Source: Herbaspirillum sp. alder98 (lineage in GTDB: Bacteria > Pseudomonadota > Gammaproteobacteria > Burkholderiales > Burkholderiaceae_D). Taken from it: DNA of 64,000 nt. Of this stretch, positions 41,071 to 52,557 are shown piece by piece; the stretch's first letter is position 1, and each line of letters begins with the position of its first letter. The position numbers and the translations under genes were made by a program. Under the pieces are notes generated by a model. It made no database searches, was not told the origin of the DNA, and saw only the letters and a program-made list of their open reading frames with translations. Location of the stretch: assembly GCF_020179755.1 (NCBI RefSeq), contig NZ_JAIUCY010000008.1, positions 62,001 through 126,000 of the forward strand, read 5' to 3'.

Positions 41071-42426
41071 ATGCTTGTGTCTTTATTCAAGAAAATCGGT
41101 GTGAAGTTTTCGTTGAACGACCCTCAATGGGGGCGCGGCTCACAAGACGAAAATCGCGACAGTAACGCGAATGGTGGGGACAAACGCCCTGAGAAACCAT
41201 CCGGTGGCCGCAACGACGGCCCGCCGGACCTAGATCAATTGTGGCGTGACTTCAACCAGCGCCTGAGCGGCATGTTCGGTCGCCGTGGCAATGGCGGCGG
41301 CGGCTCCGATGGCGGCGGCGGTTTCAATCGCGGCGACATCAAGGGCGCCGGCATCGGCGTGGGCGTCATTGCCGTGATCGTTGCCTTCCTCTGGCTGGCG
41401 AGCGGTTTCTTCATCGTGCAAGAAGGTCAGACTGCGGTGGTGACCACTTTCGGTCGCTACAGCCACACCACGCTGCCTGGTTTCAACTGGCGCTGGCCGT
41501 ACCCGATCCAGGGACACGAGATCGTCAACATGTCGCAGGTCCGTACCGCCGAGATCGGCTATCGCGGCAACGTGCGCAACAAGCAACTGAAAGAATCGCT
41601 GATGCTGACCGACGATGAAAACATCATCGACATCCAGTTCGCGGTCCAGTATCGCCTCAAGAATGCCGCCGAATGGCTGTTCAACAATCGTGACCCGGAT
41701 GACTCCGTGCGCCAGGTCGCCGAGACCGCCATCCGCGAGATCGTCGGTCGCAGCAAGATGGACTTCGTTCTCTACGAAGGCCGCGAAAAAGTCGCGATGG
41801 ACGTCAACCAGCGCATGCAGCAGATTCTCGACCGTTACAAGTCCGGCGTGCAGATCACCAACGTGACCATGCAGGGCGTGCAGCCACCTGAACAGGTGCA
41901 GGCCGCGTTCGATGACGCCGTCAAGGCCGGCCAGGATCGCGAGCGTCTCAAGAACGAAGGCCAGGCCTATGCCAACGACGTGGTGCCGCGCGCATCGGGC
42001 GCATCGTCACGTCTGCTCGAAGAAGCCGACGCCTATCGTTCACGCGTCGTGTCCAACGCCGAAGGTGATGCATCGCGCTTCAAGCAGGTGCTCGACGAGT
42101 ATCAAAAGGCGCCGGCCGTCACGCGTGACCGCATGTACCTCGAAACGATGCAGCAGATCTTCGCCAATACCTCCAAGGTGATGATCGATTCCAAGAGCAA
42201 CGGCAACCTGCTGTACCTGCCGCTGGACAAGCTGATCCAGCAGGGTGCGGGCGAGACCGCGCCGGCCAAGGCGCCAGCGCCGCCGGGCAGCCAGTCGCCA
42301 GCGCCGGCCGCTGCGGCAGCTTCTTCCAACAATACCTCGGGAAATGACACAGTGTATTCGTCCGAACTGATGCGAGACATGAGAAACCGTGATCCGCGCG
42401 AGTCGCGCGAAAGGGAGGTGCGCTGA
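41071..42426 (+). CDS. hflK: FtsH modulator HflK
   Basis: 451 residues. SPFH/prohibitin-like inner-membrane protein that forms the HflKC cage around FtsH. A Gly/Asn-rich N-terminal part is followed by one membrane helix (about 91-113, GIGVGVIAVIVAFLWLASGFFI), the SPFH domain from VQEGQTAVVTTFGRY, a coiled coil and an Ala/Pro-rich tail. The start is not certain: a GTG at 41101 would give the shorter MKFSLNDPQWG beginning. The stop overlaps the hflC start by one base. Confidence 0.94.
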   Translation: MLVSLFKKIGVKFSLNDPQWGRGSQDENRDSNANGGDKRPEKPSGGRNDGPPDLDQLWRDFNQRLSGMFGRRGNGGGGSDGGGGFNRGDIKGAGIGVGVIAVIVAFLWLASGFFIVQEGQTAVVTTFGRYSHTTLPGFNWRWPYPIQGHEIVNMSQVRTAEIGYRGNVRNKQLKESLMLTDDENIIDIQFAVQYRLKNAAEWLFNNRDPDDSVRQVAETAIREIVGRSKMDFVLYEGREKVAMDVNQRMQQILDRYKSGVQITNVTMQGVQPPEQVQAAFDDAVKAGQDRERLKNEGQAYANDVVPRASGASSRLLEEADAYRSRVVSNAEGDASRFKQVLDEYQKAPAVTRDRMYLETMQQIFANTSKVMIDSKSNGNLLYLPLDKLIQQGAGETAPAKAPAPPGSQSPAPAAAAASSNNTSGNDTVYSSELMRDMRNRDPRESREREVR

Positions 42427-43316
42427 TGGGCCGCCTTATCTCTACCGTGATCGTCGCCGTGGTGGCGATCTGGCTGGCCTCGTCGACCATCTTCGTGGTT
42501 GACCAGCGCTCCTCGGCCATCGTCTTTGCACTGGGTGAAGTCAAGCAGGTCATCAGCGAGCCGGGCATGCATTTCAAGCTGCCGCCGCCGTTCCAGAATG
42601 TGATGTACCTGGATCGTCGCATCCAGACCCTCGACACACCTGATGCCGACCGTTTCATCACTGCCGAGAAGATGAACGTGCTGGTCGATGCCTACGTCAA
42701 GTGGCGCATCGTCGACCCGCGCCTGTACTTCGTCTCGTTCGGCGCCGATGAGCGTCGTACCCAGGATCGCCTGTCGCAGATCGTCAAGGCCGCGCTGAAC
42801 GACGAGATCACCAAGCGCACCGTGCGCGAAGTCATCTCCAGCCAGCGCAACAAGGTCATGGATGCACTGCAGGCACGGGTCGCCAACGAAGCCAAGCAGA
42901 TCGGCGTGGAAGTGATCGATGTGCGCCTGCGCCGCGTCGATTATGTCGAGCAGATCAACAACTCGGTGTTCGAACGGATGAAGTCGGAGCGCGTGCGGGT
43001 GGCCAACGAGCTGCGCTCCACCGGTGCCGCAGAGTCCGAAAAGATTCGCGCCGATGCTGATCGCCAGCGCGTCGTGATCCTGGCCGAAGCCTATCGCGAA
43101 TCCGAAAAGATCCGTGGTGCAGGCGATGCCAAGGCATCGCAGATCTATGCCCAGGCGTTCGGACAGAACCCCGATTTCTATAAGTTCTATCGTAGCCTCG
43201 AGGCTTATCGTGCCAGCTTCAAGAATCGTCACGATGTGATGGTGCTGGACCCGAGCTCCGAATTCTTTAAATACTTCAAGGGTGTCGGTGGCGCCACAGC
43301 AAGCCCCAAGAAGTAA
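42426..43316 (+). CDS. hflC: FtsH modulator HflC
   Basis: 296 residues. Partner of HflK in the inner membrane. An N-terminal membrane helix (LISTVIVAVVAIWLASSTIFVV) is followed by the SPFH domain (DQRSSAIVFALGEVKQVISEPGMHFKLPPPFQNV) and a charged helix ending FYRSLEAYRASFKNRHDVMVLDPSSEFFKYF, typical of HflC. The TGATG overlap with hflK indicates coupling. Confidence 0.96.
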   Translation: MGRLISTVIVAVVAIWLASSTIFVVDQRSSAIVFALGEVKQVISEPGMHFKLPPPFQNVMYLDRRIQTLDTPDADRFITAEKMNVLVDAYVKWRIVDPRLYFVSFGADERRTQDRLSQIVKAALNDEITKRTVREVISSQRNKVMDALQARVANEAKQIGVEVIDVRLRRVDYVEQINNSVFERMKSERVRVANELRSTGAAESEKIRADADRQRVVILAEAYRESEKIRGAGDAKASQIYAQAFGQNPDFYKFYRSLEAYRASFKNRHDVMVLDPSSEFFKYFKGVGGATASPKK

Positions 43317-43362
43317 TCAAACGCGTAAAATGCGCCCGTGACGCCCTGTGCCGATCGGGCAA

Positions 43363-43403
43363 AAGGAGGGATGCCGCTAGTTGAGGGCATCTTTCCTTTT
43401 TTT
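43363..43403 (+). terminator. terminator after hflKC
   Basis: A long hairpin built on GATGCC/GGCATC, extended by AAGGAGG/CTTTCCTT pairs with some G-U, followed by seven T. It separates hflKC from hisZ. Confidence 0.75.
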
Positions 43404-43510
43404 GCTGGAACGAAAGCATTATTGTCTGGCAAGTTTCCCGCCTGGAGAGATTTGTCGGGCCGTGTCGCCGCTAACCCGTTTTTCCGTTTTTTTCCTGACT
43501 GATCCGTTTT

Positions 43511-44671
43511 ATGCCTAACTGGCTTCTTCCCGAAAACATCGCTGACGTCCTGCCGTCCGAAGCGCGCAAGATCGAGGAGCTGCGTCGTCGCCTGCTCGAT
43601 AACTTCCGTCTCTACGGTTACGAGATGGTCATGCCGCCCCTGCTCGAATACCTGGAGTCGCTGCTGACCGGCGCCGGCCAGGATACCGACCTGCGCACCT
43701 TCAAGTTGGTCGATCAACTGTCCGGTCGCACGCTTGGCGTGCGTGCCGACATGACGACCCAGGTCGCCCGCATCGACGCCCACCTGCTCAATCGCGCCTC
43801 GGTGACCCGCCTGTGCTACGCCGGCAGCGTGCTGCATACGCGCCCATCCGGTTTGCACGCCACGCGTGAGCCGATCCAGATCGGCGCCGAAATCTATGGT
43901 CATGCCGGGCTCGAAGCCGATGCCGAGATCCAGGAGCTGGCCCTCAATTCGCTGGCCCTGGCCGGGATGAAGCAAGTGCGCCTCGACCTGTGCCATGTGG
44001 GCGTGCTGCGTGCCATCATCGCCAGCGACGACGCCGCGCGTCGCCAGGAAGCGCAGTTGTTCGCATTGCTCGAAGCCAAGGATGTGCCGGGCCTGCAAGA
44101 GATCACCGCCGCTTACCACGAACAGACCCGCGCCGCGCTGCTGGCGCTGCCCGGCCTGTACGGCGACATCTCGGTGATCGCGCGCGCCCGCCTGAGCTTG
44201 CCGGCATTGCCTGGCATTGCGGCGGCGCTCGACGAACTGCAGGCGCTGGTCGAGTTGGCGGCGCGCCACGCGGGCGCAGCCGTCACCATCGATCTGGCCG
44301 ACCTGCGCGGATACCATTACCATAGCGGCGTCATGTTCGCCGCCTATGTGCCGGGCCTGCCCAATGCGGTGGTGCGCGGCGGTCGCTACGACCATGTCGG
44401 CGAAGCCTTTGGGCGCGCACGACCTGCTACCGGCTTCTCGCTGGACTTGCGCGAACTGGCACGGCTGATGCCGGGCGCGGAGCGCAAACGGGCAATCCAT
44501 GCGCCGTGGAGCCTCGACGCCGGTCTACGTGAGAAAATAGCGCAATTGCGCCAGAGTGGCGAGATCGTGATCCAGAGTCTTCCGGGTCACGACAACGATC
44601 AGGACGAATTCGATTGCGACCGCGCCGTCGAATTCAGCAATGGAAACTGGATTATCAAAAACTTGGGCTGA
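43511..44671 (+). CDS. hisZ: ATP phosphoribosyltransferase regulatory subunit
   Basis: 386 residues. A histidyl-tRNA synthetase-like protein without synthetase activity that activates short-form HisG at the first step of histidine synthesis. It keeps the class II fold ([88 protein letters not shown]) but lacks the anticodon-binding domain. Directly precedes purA, as in other beta-proteobacteria. Confidence 0.95.
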   Translation: MPNWLLPENIADVLPSEARKIEELRRRLLDNFRLYGYEMVMPPLLEYLESLLTGAGQDTDLRTFKLVDQLSGRTLGVRADMTTQVARIDAHLLNRASVTRLCYAGSVLHTRPSGLHATREPIQIGAEIYGHAGLEADAEIQELALNSLALAGMKQVRLDLCHVGVLRAIIASDDAARRQEAQLFALLEAKDVPGLQEITAAYHEQTRAALLALPGLYGDISVIARARLSLPALPGIAAALDELQALVELAARHAGAAVTIDLADLRGYHYHSGVMFAAYVPGLPNAVVRGGRYDHVGEAFGRARPATGFSLDLRELARLMPGAERKRAIHAPWSLDAGLREKIAQLRQSGEIVIQSLPGHDNDQDEFDCDRAVEFSNGNWIIKNLG

Positions 44672-45988
<1,317 letters not shown>

Positions 45989-46020
45989 TAAACGATTACG
46001 TAACAAAGCAAGAGCAACAA

Positions 46021-46554
46021 ATGAAGATATCTGACGACAAGGACCTGTGGGTCACCTGGGAAGACTACAACCGCCTCATCGAGCGCCTGGCGCTCAAGGT
46101 GCACGAGTCGGGCTGGCAGTTTGACCAGGTGTTGTGCCTGGCACGTGGCGGGTTGCGGCCGGGCGATGTGATGTCGCGCATCTTCGATGTACCGCTGGCG
46201 ATCCTGTCGACCAGCTCGTACCGCGAAGCGGCCGGCACCATTCAAAGCTCGCTCGATATCGCCAAGTACATCACCATCACCAAGGGCACCCTGGGCGGTC
46301 GCATCCTGCTGGTGGATGACCTGGTCGATTCCGGCGTCACGCTGAAAAAGGTGGTGACCCACCTGAAAGAGCATTACCCGGCGGTCACCGAGATCAAGAG
46401 TGCGGTCCTGTGGTGGAAGGCTTGCTCGATCGTCGAGCCTGATTATCACGTCGACCACCTGGCGACCAATCCCTGGATCCACCAGCCGTTCGAAGACTAT
46501 GACAGCCTGGGCGCGCATCAACTGGCAGCCTGGGTCAAGAAGGGCGCTGTCTGA
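46021..46554 (+). CDS. purine-type phosphoribosyltransferase
   Basis: 177 residues. The type I PRTase core has the PRPP loop RILLVDDLVDSGVTL near residue 98 and an N-terminal ARGGLRPGDVMSRIFDVP that binds pyrophosphate. Similar to xanthine/guanine-type PRTases; the exact base cannot be told from sequence. 32 nt after purA, so purine salvage and synthesis are probably co-transcribed. Confidence 0.9.
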   Translation: MKISDDKDLWVTWEDYNRLIERLALKVHESGWQFDQVLCLARGGLRPGDVMSRIFDVPLAILSTSSYREAAGTIQSSLDIAKYITITKGTLGGRILLVDDLVDSGVTLKKVVTHLKEHYPAVTEIKSAVLWWKACSIVEPDYHVDHLATNPWIHQPFEDYDSLGAHQLAAWVKKGAV

Positions 46555-46597
46555 GCAGGTTGGCTGGCAGCGCGAACTACCTCGCGAAAATATTTTC

Positions 46598-46623
46598 ATA
46601 CCCCTCTCGAAGGGGTATTTTTT
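46598..46623 (+). terminator. terminator after the phosphoribosyltransferase
   Basis: Stem ATACCCCT/AGGGGTAT with loop CTCGA, followed by a T-run. Ends the hisZ-purA unit before the phytochrome gene. Confidence 0.9.
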
Positions 46624-46685
46624 AGTCCGCGATGTTCGCGAGGCGCTTCGCAATTGATATTGCCCGCCATCAACCTAAACGTTTC

Positions 46686-48935
46686 ATGACACCAATCCTC
46701 GATCAGACAGCGCTGCTGTCGACCTGCGACAGGGAGCCGATTCACCTACCGGGCAGTATCCAGCCACATGGCGTGCTGCTGGTGCTGCGCGCGAGCGACC
46801 GGGTGATCCTGCACCTCAGCGAGAATGTGGGGTTGCCCGGTGGCAAAATGGCCGCCGATCTGCTCGGCAAGCCCCTGGCCGATGCCTTCACTCCGGCCGC
46901 CGCCCACTGGCTCGACGCCAGGCTCTCCAATGCGGTCATCGACACTCGCCCCACCTATCTCGGCGTACTGGAGCAGGCAGGGCGGCGTTATGAAGTCCTG
47001 GCCCACACCAGCGGATCGACCCTGATTGTCGAATTCGAAACGGTGCCGCCGGACGCCGACCCGCATGTCAATTTCTTCTATCCGCTGGTGACCAAGTTCG
47101 TCGGTGCGCTGTCGGACACCCGCACCATCGACGACATGAGCGTGCTGGCCGTCAAGGAAATCCAGGCGCTGACCGGGTTCGGCCGGGTCCTGCTGTATCG
47201 CTTCGACGCCGACCAGAACGGCGAGGTCATTGCCGAGACCGCCGCCGACGGCTACCCGTCGTATCTGCATCAACGCTTCCCGGCGTCCGACATCCCGCAG
47301 CAGGCGCGCGCCTTGTACGTGACCAATCGGGTGCGTCTCATCAGTGACGCCAACTACCAGCCGGTGCCGCTCGTCCCCCAATGCGATGCGATCAGCGGCC
47401 AGCCGGTCGACCTCAGTTTCTCCGTACTGCGCAGCGTATCGCCGGTCCACATCGAGTACATGAAGAACATGGGCACGCTGGCGTCGATGTCGATCTCGAT
47501 CGTCATCCGGGGCCAGCTGTGGGGTTTGATCTCATGCCACAACTTCGAGCCCCTGCGGGTGCGCTTCGAAACCCGTGCCATCTGCGAGCAATTGGGCCAG
47601 ATCCTGGCGGTCCACTTCGAGGCGGCCGAAGAGCGCGAAGAATTCAATCACCGCCTCGCGTTGCGCCGCACCCTGGTGCGCCTGCTGGCGTCGCTATCCA
47701 AGCCGGATCATTTTGCTGTCAACCTGGCCACCGTCACGCCCGACCTGCTGGAGTTCGTCGAGGCCTCGGGCGCGGCCCTGGTGCTGGGCGGCGAGATATC
47801 GCTCTTTGGCGCCACGCCGGCGCCAGGCCAGATCGACGACCTGGTGCAATGGATCTCGCGCAACCGTGCCGGCGACGTGTTCGAGACCGAATGCCTGACC
47901 AGGCAATATCCGGCCGCTGCCGCCTATGCCGACATCGCCAGCGGCGTCCTGGCGCTGTCGATTTCGCAGTTGCACGATCACTTCCTGATCTGGTTCCGGC
48001 CCGAGATCGTGCAGACCATCAACTGGGCCGGCAATCCGCAGCTCAAGGCCAGCGCCGAGGATCCGGCACGCCTGTCGCCGCGGCGCAGCTTTGCCGTCTG
48101 GAGCGAAACCGTCAAGGGTATTTCTAAGAGCTGGCGCCAGAGCGAGATCGATACCGCACTCGAATTTCGCACCGCCTTGCTGGGCATCGTGCTGCGGCGT
48201 GCCGAAGAAATGGCCGAACTGGCCGACAACCTGGGCCGGGTCAACAAGGAGCTGGAATCCTTCTCGTATTCGGTGTCGCACGACCTGCGCTCGCCGCTGC
48301 GCCACATCGTCGGCTTTTCCGACATGTTGCTCGAGATGGAGCAGGAGCGACTAAGCCCGAAGGGCGTGCGCTTTCTCAACAACATCAAGTCGTCGGCCCA
48401 GTTTGCCGGCAAGCTGGTCGATGATCTGCTGAGTTTTTCGCAGATGGGCAGGGCGTCGCTGCATATTTCCAAGGTCAACATGAATGTGCTGGTGAGTGCC
48501 GCCGTCGAACGCCTGACCCAGGAAATCGACGGTCGCCAGATCCGCTGGAACATCGCCGACTTTCCCGAGGTCGATGGCGATGCCCGGTTCCTGGCGCTGG
48601 CGGTGCAGAACCTGCTGTCCAACGCGGTCAAATATACCCGTTCGCAACAGCTCGCCGTGATCGACGTCGGTTTCGAGGATCATGGCGAGCACGTCACGTT
48701 CATCTTCAAGGATAATGGCGTCGGTTTCGATGCCGCTTACGGTCACAAGTTGTTTGGCGTCTTCCAGCGCCTGCACCGGATGGAAGAATTCGAAGGAACC
48801 GGGATCGGCCTGGCCAACGTCAAGCGCATCATCGAACGGCATTCGGGAACGGTTTCAGCGCAAGGCCAGACGGGCCAGGGCGCGACCTTTTCATTTACAT
48901 TACCCAAAATTGTTCCACTGGAAGCGAGGCAATAA
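46686..48935 (+). CDS. bphP: bacteriophytochrome histidine kinase
   Basis: 749 residues. Red/far-red photoreceptor kinase. The PAS domain has Cys14 in STCDREPIHLPGSIQPHG, the biliverdin-attachment cysteine of bacteriophytochromes. The GAF domain has PASDIP at 199-204, SPVHIEYMKNMG (His255) and SCHNFEP (His285). The PHY domain has the tongue motif PRRSF at 465-469. HisKA has phospho-acceptor His532 in SYSVSHDLRSPLRH, and the ATPase domain has NLLSNAVKYT, DNGVGFD and GTGIGLANVKRI. All chromophore residues look intact. No haem oxygenase gene is in the window. The stop overlaps the response regulator by one base. Confidence 0.95.
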   Translation: MTPILDQTALLSTCDREPIHLPGSIQPHGVLLVLRASDRVILHLSENVGLPGGKMAADLLGKPLADAFTPAAAHWLDARLSNAVIDTRPTYLGVLEQAGRRYEVLAHTSGSTLIVEFETVPPDADPHVNFFYPLVTKFVGALSDTRTIDDMSVLAVKEIQALTGFGRVLLYRFDADQNGEVIAETAADGYPSYLHQRFPASDIPQQARALYVTNRVRLISDANYQPVPLVPQCDAISGQPVDLSFSVLRSVSPVHIEYMKNMGTLASMSISIVIRGQLWGLISCHNFEPLRVRFETRAICEQLGQILAVHFEAAEEREEFNHRLALRRTLVRLLASLSKPDHFAVNLATVTPDLLEFVEASGAALVLGGEISLFGATPAPGQIDDLVQWISRNRAGDVFETECLTRQYPAAAAYADIASGVLALSISQLHDHFLIWFRPEIVQTINWAGNPQLKASAEDPARLSPRRSFAVWSETVKGISKSWRQSEIDTALEFRTALLGIVLRRAEEMAELADNLGRVNKELESFSYSVSHDLRSPLRHIVGFSDMLLEMEQERLSPKGVRFLNNIKSSAQFAGKLVDDLLSFSQMGRASLHISKVNMNVLVSAAVERLTQEIDGRQIRWNIADFPEVDGDARFLALAVQNLLSNAVKYTRSQQLAVIDVGFEDHGEHVTFIFKDNGVGFDAAYGHKLFGVFQRLHRMEEFEGTGIGLANVKRIIERHSGTVSAQGQTGQGATFSFTLPKIVPLEARQ

Positions 48936-49390
48936 TGCTCAAACCCATCCTGCTCGTCGAAGACAACCCCAATGACCTCGAACTGACGCTGCACGCGCTC
49001 GAGCGCAGCAAGCTGGCCAACGACGTGATCGTGATCCGCGACGGCAGCGAGGCCTTGCACTACCTGAACGCCACCGGGCCCTACCAGGGCCGCGCGCCCG
49101 GCAACCCGGCCGTCATCCTGCTCGACCTCAAGCTACCCAAGGTAGATGGCCTCGAAGTGTTGCGCTTCGTGCGCGAATCGGCCAGCTTCAAGAGCACGCC
49201 GGTGGTCATGCTGACCTCGTCCCGCGAAGAGCAGGATGTCGTGAAAAGTTATGAATTGGGCGTCAACGCCTACGTCGTCAAGCCGGTCAATTTCCAGGAA
49301 TTCATCAAGGCCATCTCCGACCTCGGCATCTTCTGGGCCGTGCTCAACGAACCACCGCCAGGTTCGGTGCGGGCCTCGCCGCGCAGCTGA
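48935..49390 (+). CDS. Rcp1-like single-domain response regulator
   Basis: 151 residues, a lone receiver domain. The acidic pair is Glu9-Asp10, the phospho-acceptor Asp64 lies in ILLDLKLPKVDG, the switch residues are in MLTSSREEQD, and the Lys is in VVKPVNFQEF. The longer loop after beta-2/alpha-2 (YLNATGPYQGRAPGNP) is typical of phytochrome-coupled Rcp1 regulators. TAATG overlap with bphP makes it the direct partner. It has no output domain. Confidence 0.94.
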   Translation: MLKPILLVEDNPNDLELTLHALERSKLANDVIVIRDGSEALHYLNATGPYQGRAPGNPAVILLDLKLPKVDGLEVLRFVRESASFKSTPVVMLTSSREEQDVVKSYELGVNAYVVKPVNFQEFIKAISDLGIFWAVLNEPPPGSVRASPRS

Positions 49391-49392
49391 AC

Positions 49393-51012
49393 CTAATGCG
49401 GCAGTGTCGGCTGGACGGCCAGCAGATACTTCAATTTCGCGGCCAGGTCGTCGATGTTATAGGGCTTCGCCAGGAAATTGATATCCGACTTGCCGCTCCA
49501 TTCCTCCAGCACGTCGCCTTGCACATAGCCTGACGTGAACAACACCGACAGGCCCGGACGCAGTGCCTGCGCCCTGAGCACGAAATCGATGCTGCGCACC
49601 GGGCCGGGCATGACGACATCGGTGAAGACGATATCGATGTCGTCGTTTGATTCCACCAGCGCCAGGGCCGACTCGCCGTCGGCGGCGCTCAGCGTGCGAA
49701 AGCCCAGCGCTTCCAGCAACTCGATGGTGGAGGAGCGCACGCCTTCCTCGTCTTCGACCACCAGCACCAATTCCTTGGTATCGGTCTTGGCCGGCACCGC
49801 GCGTATCGCGGCGTGTGCGGCCTCGTCGCGGGTGGCGCGCAGGTAGATCGACACGGTGGTGCCGGTTCCCACCGCGCTGTCGATGGTGATATGGCCGTGA
49901 CTCTGCTTGACGAAGCCGTAGGCCATGCTCAGGCCAAGTCCGGTTCCCTTGCCCTTGGGCTTGGTGGTGAAGAACGGTTCGAAGACGCGCTCACGGATTT
50001 CGGCGGGAATGCCCGAGCCGGTATCGGTGACCGAGATGACGACAAACGAATCGGGGTCGTTCCTGAACTCCCGGGGGCCGACGTTGTGCGCCGTCAGCTT
50101 GACCACGCCGCCTTTTGGCATGGCGTCCTTGGCGTTGATGGCCAGGTTGAGCAGCACGTTTTCGAGCTTGCCGGGATCGGCTCTCACGTTCCACAGTGCA
50201 TCCATGGGGCCGATCTCAAGCCGGACGGCTTCGCCCAGACCATGTTGCAGCAGGATCGAGACATCGTCGACCAGCTTCTTGACCACCAGGGTCTCGGGTT
50301 GCAGGGGCTGGCGTCGGGCAAAGGCCAGCAACTGCGACGACAGTTGCGAGCCGCGCGCAATGCCCGCCAGCGCCACGTCGATCTTTTGCGCTGCACGCTC
50401 ATTGCCGGCGCAGTACATCTTGATCAGGCCCAGCGAGCCATTGATGATCTGCAGCACATTGTTGAAGTCATGCGCGATGCCGCCGGTGAGGTTGCCCAGC
50501 GCTTCCATTTTCTGGGCCTGGAACAGCGCCGCCTGGCTGGTTTCCAGCTCCTGGCTCTTTTGCAATAACTGTTGCTGGCTCAGCTTGAGGTCGGCGAAGG
50601 CGGCGTCGCGGTCACGGCGGGCCAGGAAGGCATGCGAGTGGTAGCGGATGCGCGCAATCAGTTCGCGCCGGTTTGGCCATTTCACCAGGTAGTCGTTGGC
50701 GCCCATTTCGAAACCACGGACCTTCAGGATGGGATCGTCCTCGGACGACAGCATGATGATGGGCACATCCGGGTCGGGTCCGTCCTGGCGCAGCAGGCGG
50801 ATCACTTCGAAGCCGTCGATCACCGGCATTCTCAGATCGACCAGCAGGATGGTAGGGCGTCGCTCGCGGGCAGCGGTCAATGCCGATCTGGGATCAGATA
50901 CGCTGGCGAAATCGAGATCGGCTTCGTCGGCCACCATCTGGGCCACCAGCTCGGTACCCATCTCTTCATCGTCTATCAGCAGGATCTTGTGCCGGGTCTG
51001 TGGGGTATCCAT
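49393..51012 (-). CDS. hybrid sensor kinase REC-HisKA-HATPase-REC
   Basis: 539 residues. Receiver 1 ([11 protein letters not shown], Asp in [12 protein letters not shown], Lys in DYLVKWP) comes first. A coiled coil ([24 protein letters not shown]) leads to HisKA with His in [14 protein letters not shown]. The HATPase has [18 protein letters not shown] and [16 protein letters not shown]. Receiver 2 has Asp in FTDVVMPG. No membrane segment, so it is cytoplasmic and input arrives through receiver 1. It ends 3 bp from the Rcp1-like gene, in convergent orientation, and probably belongs to the same light-signalling network. The ATG was chosen over an upstream TTG. Confidence 0.92.
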   Translation of the reverse strand: MDTPQTRHKILLIDDEEMGTELVAQMVADEADLDFASVSDPRSALTAARERRPTILLVDLRMPVIDGFEVIRLLRQDGPDPDVPIIMLSSEDDPILKVRGFEMGANDYLVKWPNRRELIARIRYHSHAFLARRDRDAAFADLKLSQQQLLQKSQELETSQAALFQAQKMEALGNLTGGIAHDFNNVLQIINGSLGLIKMYCAGNERAAQKIDVALAGIARGSQLSSQLLAFARRQPLQPETLVVKKLVDDVSILLQHGLGEAVRLEIGPMDALWNVRADPGKLENVLLNLAINAKDAMPKGGVVKLTAHNVGPREFRNDPDSFVVISVTDTGSGIPAEIRERVFEPFFTTKPKGKGTGLGLSMAYGFVKQSHGHITIDSAVGTGTTVSIYLRATRDEAAHAAIRAVPAKTDTKELVLVVEDEEGVRSSTIELLEALGFRTLSAADGESALALVESNDDIDIVFTDVVMPGPVRSIDFVLRAQALRPGLSVLFTSGYVQGDVLEEWSGKSDINFLAKPYNIDDLAAKLKYLLAVQPTLPH

Positions 51013-51215
51013 AAGGTCGGGAGTGCGGGCAGGCAAATTGGCCAATAGCGGGCTCTTGAATTATAAGTTTTGGCGTTTTTTGCCGTTCGGAACGATCACC
51101 GCTAACGGCAGTGGTGGCCGGCGGACTAAACGGTTTAGGTAAGCGCTCTCACTAAAAGTTGCAACGTCGGTGACGAAAGTTGCCGGCCCACGGGTTTGCG
51201 TTGTCGCCAATGCAA

Positions 51216-51242
51216 AACGCCCGATGCGAGGCATCGGGCGTT
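51216..51242 (-). terminator. terminator after the MFS transporter gene
   Basis: Twelve-pair stem AACGCCCGATGC/GCATCGGGCGTT with a 3-nt loop. On the minus strand it is followed by TTTTGC, so it ends the MFS gene. Confidence 0.85.
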
Positions 51243-51261
51243 GCATGATCAGGCGCTTGTC

Positions 51262-52440
51262 TTAGCGTGCCTGTTGCTGGCGCGTGGCCGCCAATGGCGC
51301 CGGCTTGTCCATGCGCCAGCTCACCAGTGCCACGGCGATGCCGGCCACCGGCAGGATGGCGGCGACATAGGGCACCGCATGCAGGCCGGGCCCGTGGTCG
51401 ATGGTCAGGCCGCCCAGCCAGGCGCCGGCCGCATTGCCCAGGTTGAAGGCGGCGATGTTGACGGATGACGCCAGGTTGGGCGCGCCGGTGGCTTTTTCCA
51501 GCACCCGCATCTGCAGCGGTGGCACGGTGGCGAAGGCGGCCATGCCCAGCAGGCCCACGCCGATGATCGAGGCGATCTTGTTTTCGTTAGTCAGGCCGAA
51601 CAGCACCAGCACCACCGCCAGCGCGATCAGGCTGCCCACCAGCGTCGGCATCAGTCGACGGTCCGACAGCTTGCCACCGGCCAGGTTGCCGATCACCAGG
51701 CCGACCCCGAACAGCAGCAGGATGGGCGACACCGCCGCCGGCGCAAAGCCGCTGATATCGGTCAGGATCGGTGCGATATAAGTAAATGCGGCAAAGACGC
51801 CACCGAAACCCAGCACCGTCATCGCCAGGCCCAGCAACACCTGGGGACGACCCAGCACGCGCAACTCGCGACCGAAGTCGGCCGGCTCGCCGCCTTGCGA
51901 GCGTGGCACCAGGAGGCCGGTCGCGGCCAGGGCGACGACGCCGATGGCGGTCACCGCCCAGAATGTGGCGCGCCAGCCATACATCTGTCCCAGCCAGGTG
52001 CCAAATGGCACGCCCAGCACGTTGGCGACCGTCAAGCCGGTAAACATCAAGGCAATCGCGGAAGCCTGCTTTTCCTTCGGCACCAGGCCGGTGGCCACCA
52101 CCGAACCGACACCGAAGAAGGCGCCGTGGGCAAACGAGGCGATGATGCGGCCGATCATCAGCGTGTTGTAGTCGGGGGCCAGGGCGCAGGCCAGGTTGCC
52201 GATGACGAACACCACCATCAGGGCCATCAGCAGCGTCTTGCGCGGCAGGCGGCCGGTGGTGGCGGTGACCAGCGGCGCGCCGACGAACACGCCCAGCGCA
52301 TAGCCGGTCACCAGCATGCCGGCCGCCGATAGCGTCACGCCCAGGCTGGCGGCGACCTCGGGCAGCAAGCCCATGATCACGAATTCGGTGGTTCCGATGG
52401 CGAATGCGCTGATGGTCAGCGCCCAGAGTGCAATTGGCAT
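51262..52440 (-). CDS. MFS transporter, sugar/drug efflux (AraJ-like)
   Basis: 392 residues with 12 predicted membrane helices. DHA1-type major facilitator. The N-terminal MPIALWALTISAFAIGTTEFVIMGLLPEVAASLGV is the usual beginning of AraJ/YdeA-like efflux proteins, and GRLPRKTLLM is the loop 2-3 motif A. The substrate is unknown. Divergent from a LysR gene, its probable regulator. Confidence 0.92.
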   Translation of the reverse strand: MPIALWALTISAFAIGTTEFVIMGLLPEVAASLGVTLSAAGMLVTGYALGVFVGAPLVTATTGRLPRKTLLMALMVVFVIGNLACALAPDYNTLMIGRIIASFAHGAFFGVGSVVATGLVPKEKQASAIALMFTGLTVANVLGVPFGTWLGQMYGWRATFWAVTAIGVVALAATGLLVPRSQGGEPADFGRELRVLGRPQVLLGLAMTVLGFGGVFAAFTYIAPILTDISGFAPAAVSPILLLFGVGLVIGNLAGGKLSDRRLMPTLVGSLIALAVVLVLFGLTNENKIASIIGVGLLGMAAFATVPPLQMRVLEKATGAPNLASSVNIAAFNLGNAAGAWLGGLTIDHGPGLHAVPYVAAILPVAGIAVALVSWRMDKPAPLAATRQQQAR

Positions 52441-52528
52441 GTCATGTTTCCTTGGTTGAATGTGAAATGCGGAATACGGAATGGCATGCAGTGTGCGTGA
52501 AGTGTTTGTTGAGAAAAATACCGTTAAA

Positions 52529-52545
52529 ATCAAAAAATATTTGAT
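52529..52545. promoter_or_regulatory. inverted repeat between MFS and lysR genes
   Basis: ATCAAA-N5-TTTGAT, AT-rich, ending 12 nt before the lysR start in the divergent region. A plausible LysR-type binding site that could control both genes. Confidence 0.45.
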
Positions 52546-52557
52546 CTGGAGTCAAGG

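Noticed and set aside
43511..44671. hisZ as a second histidyl-tRNA synthetase
   Set aside because: It lacks the anticodon-binding domain and lies directly before purA, the standard place for the HisG regulatory subunit.
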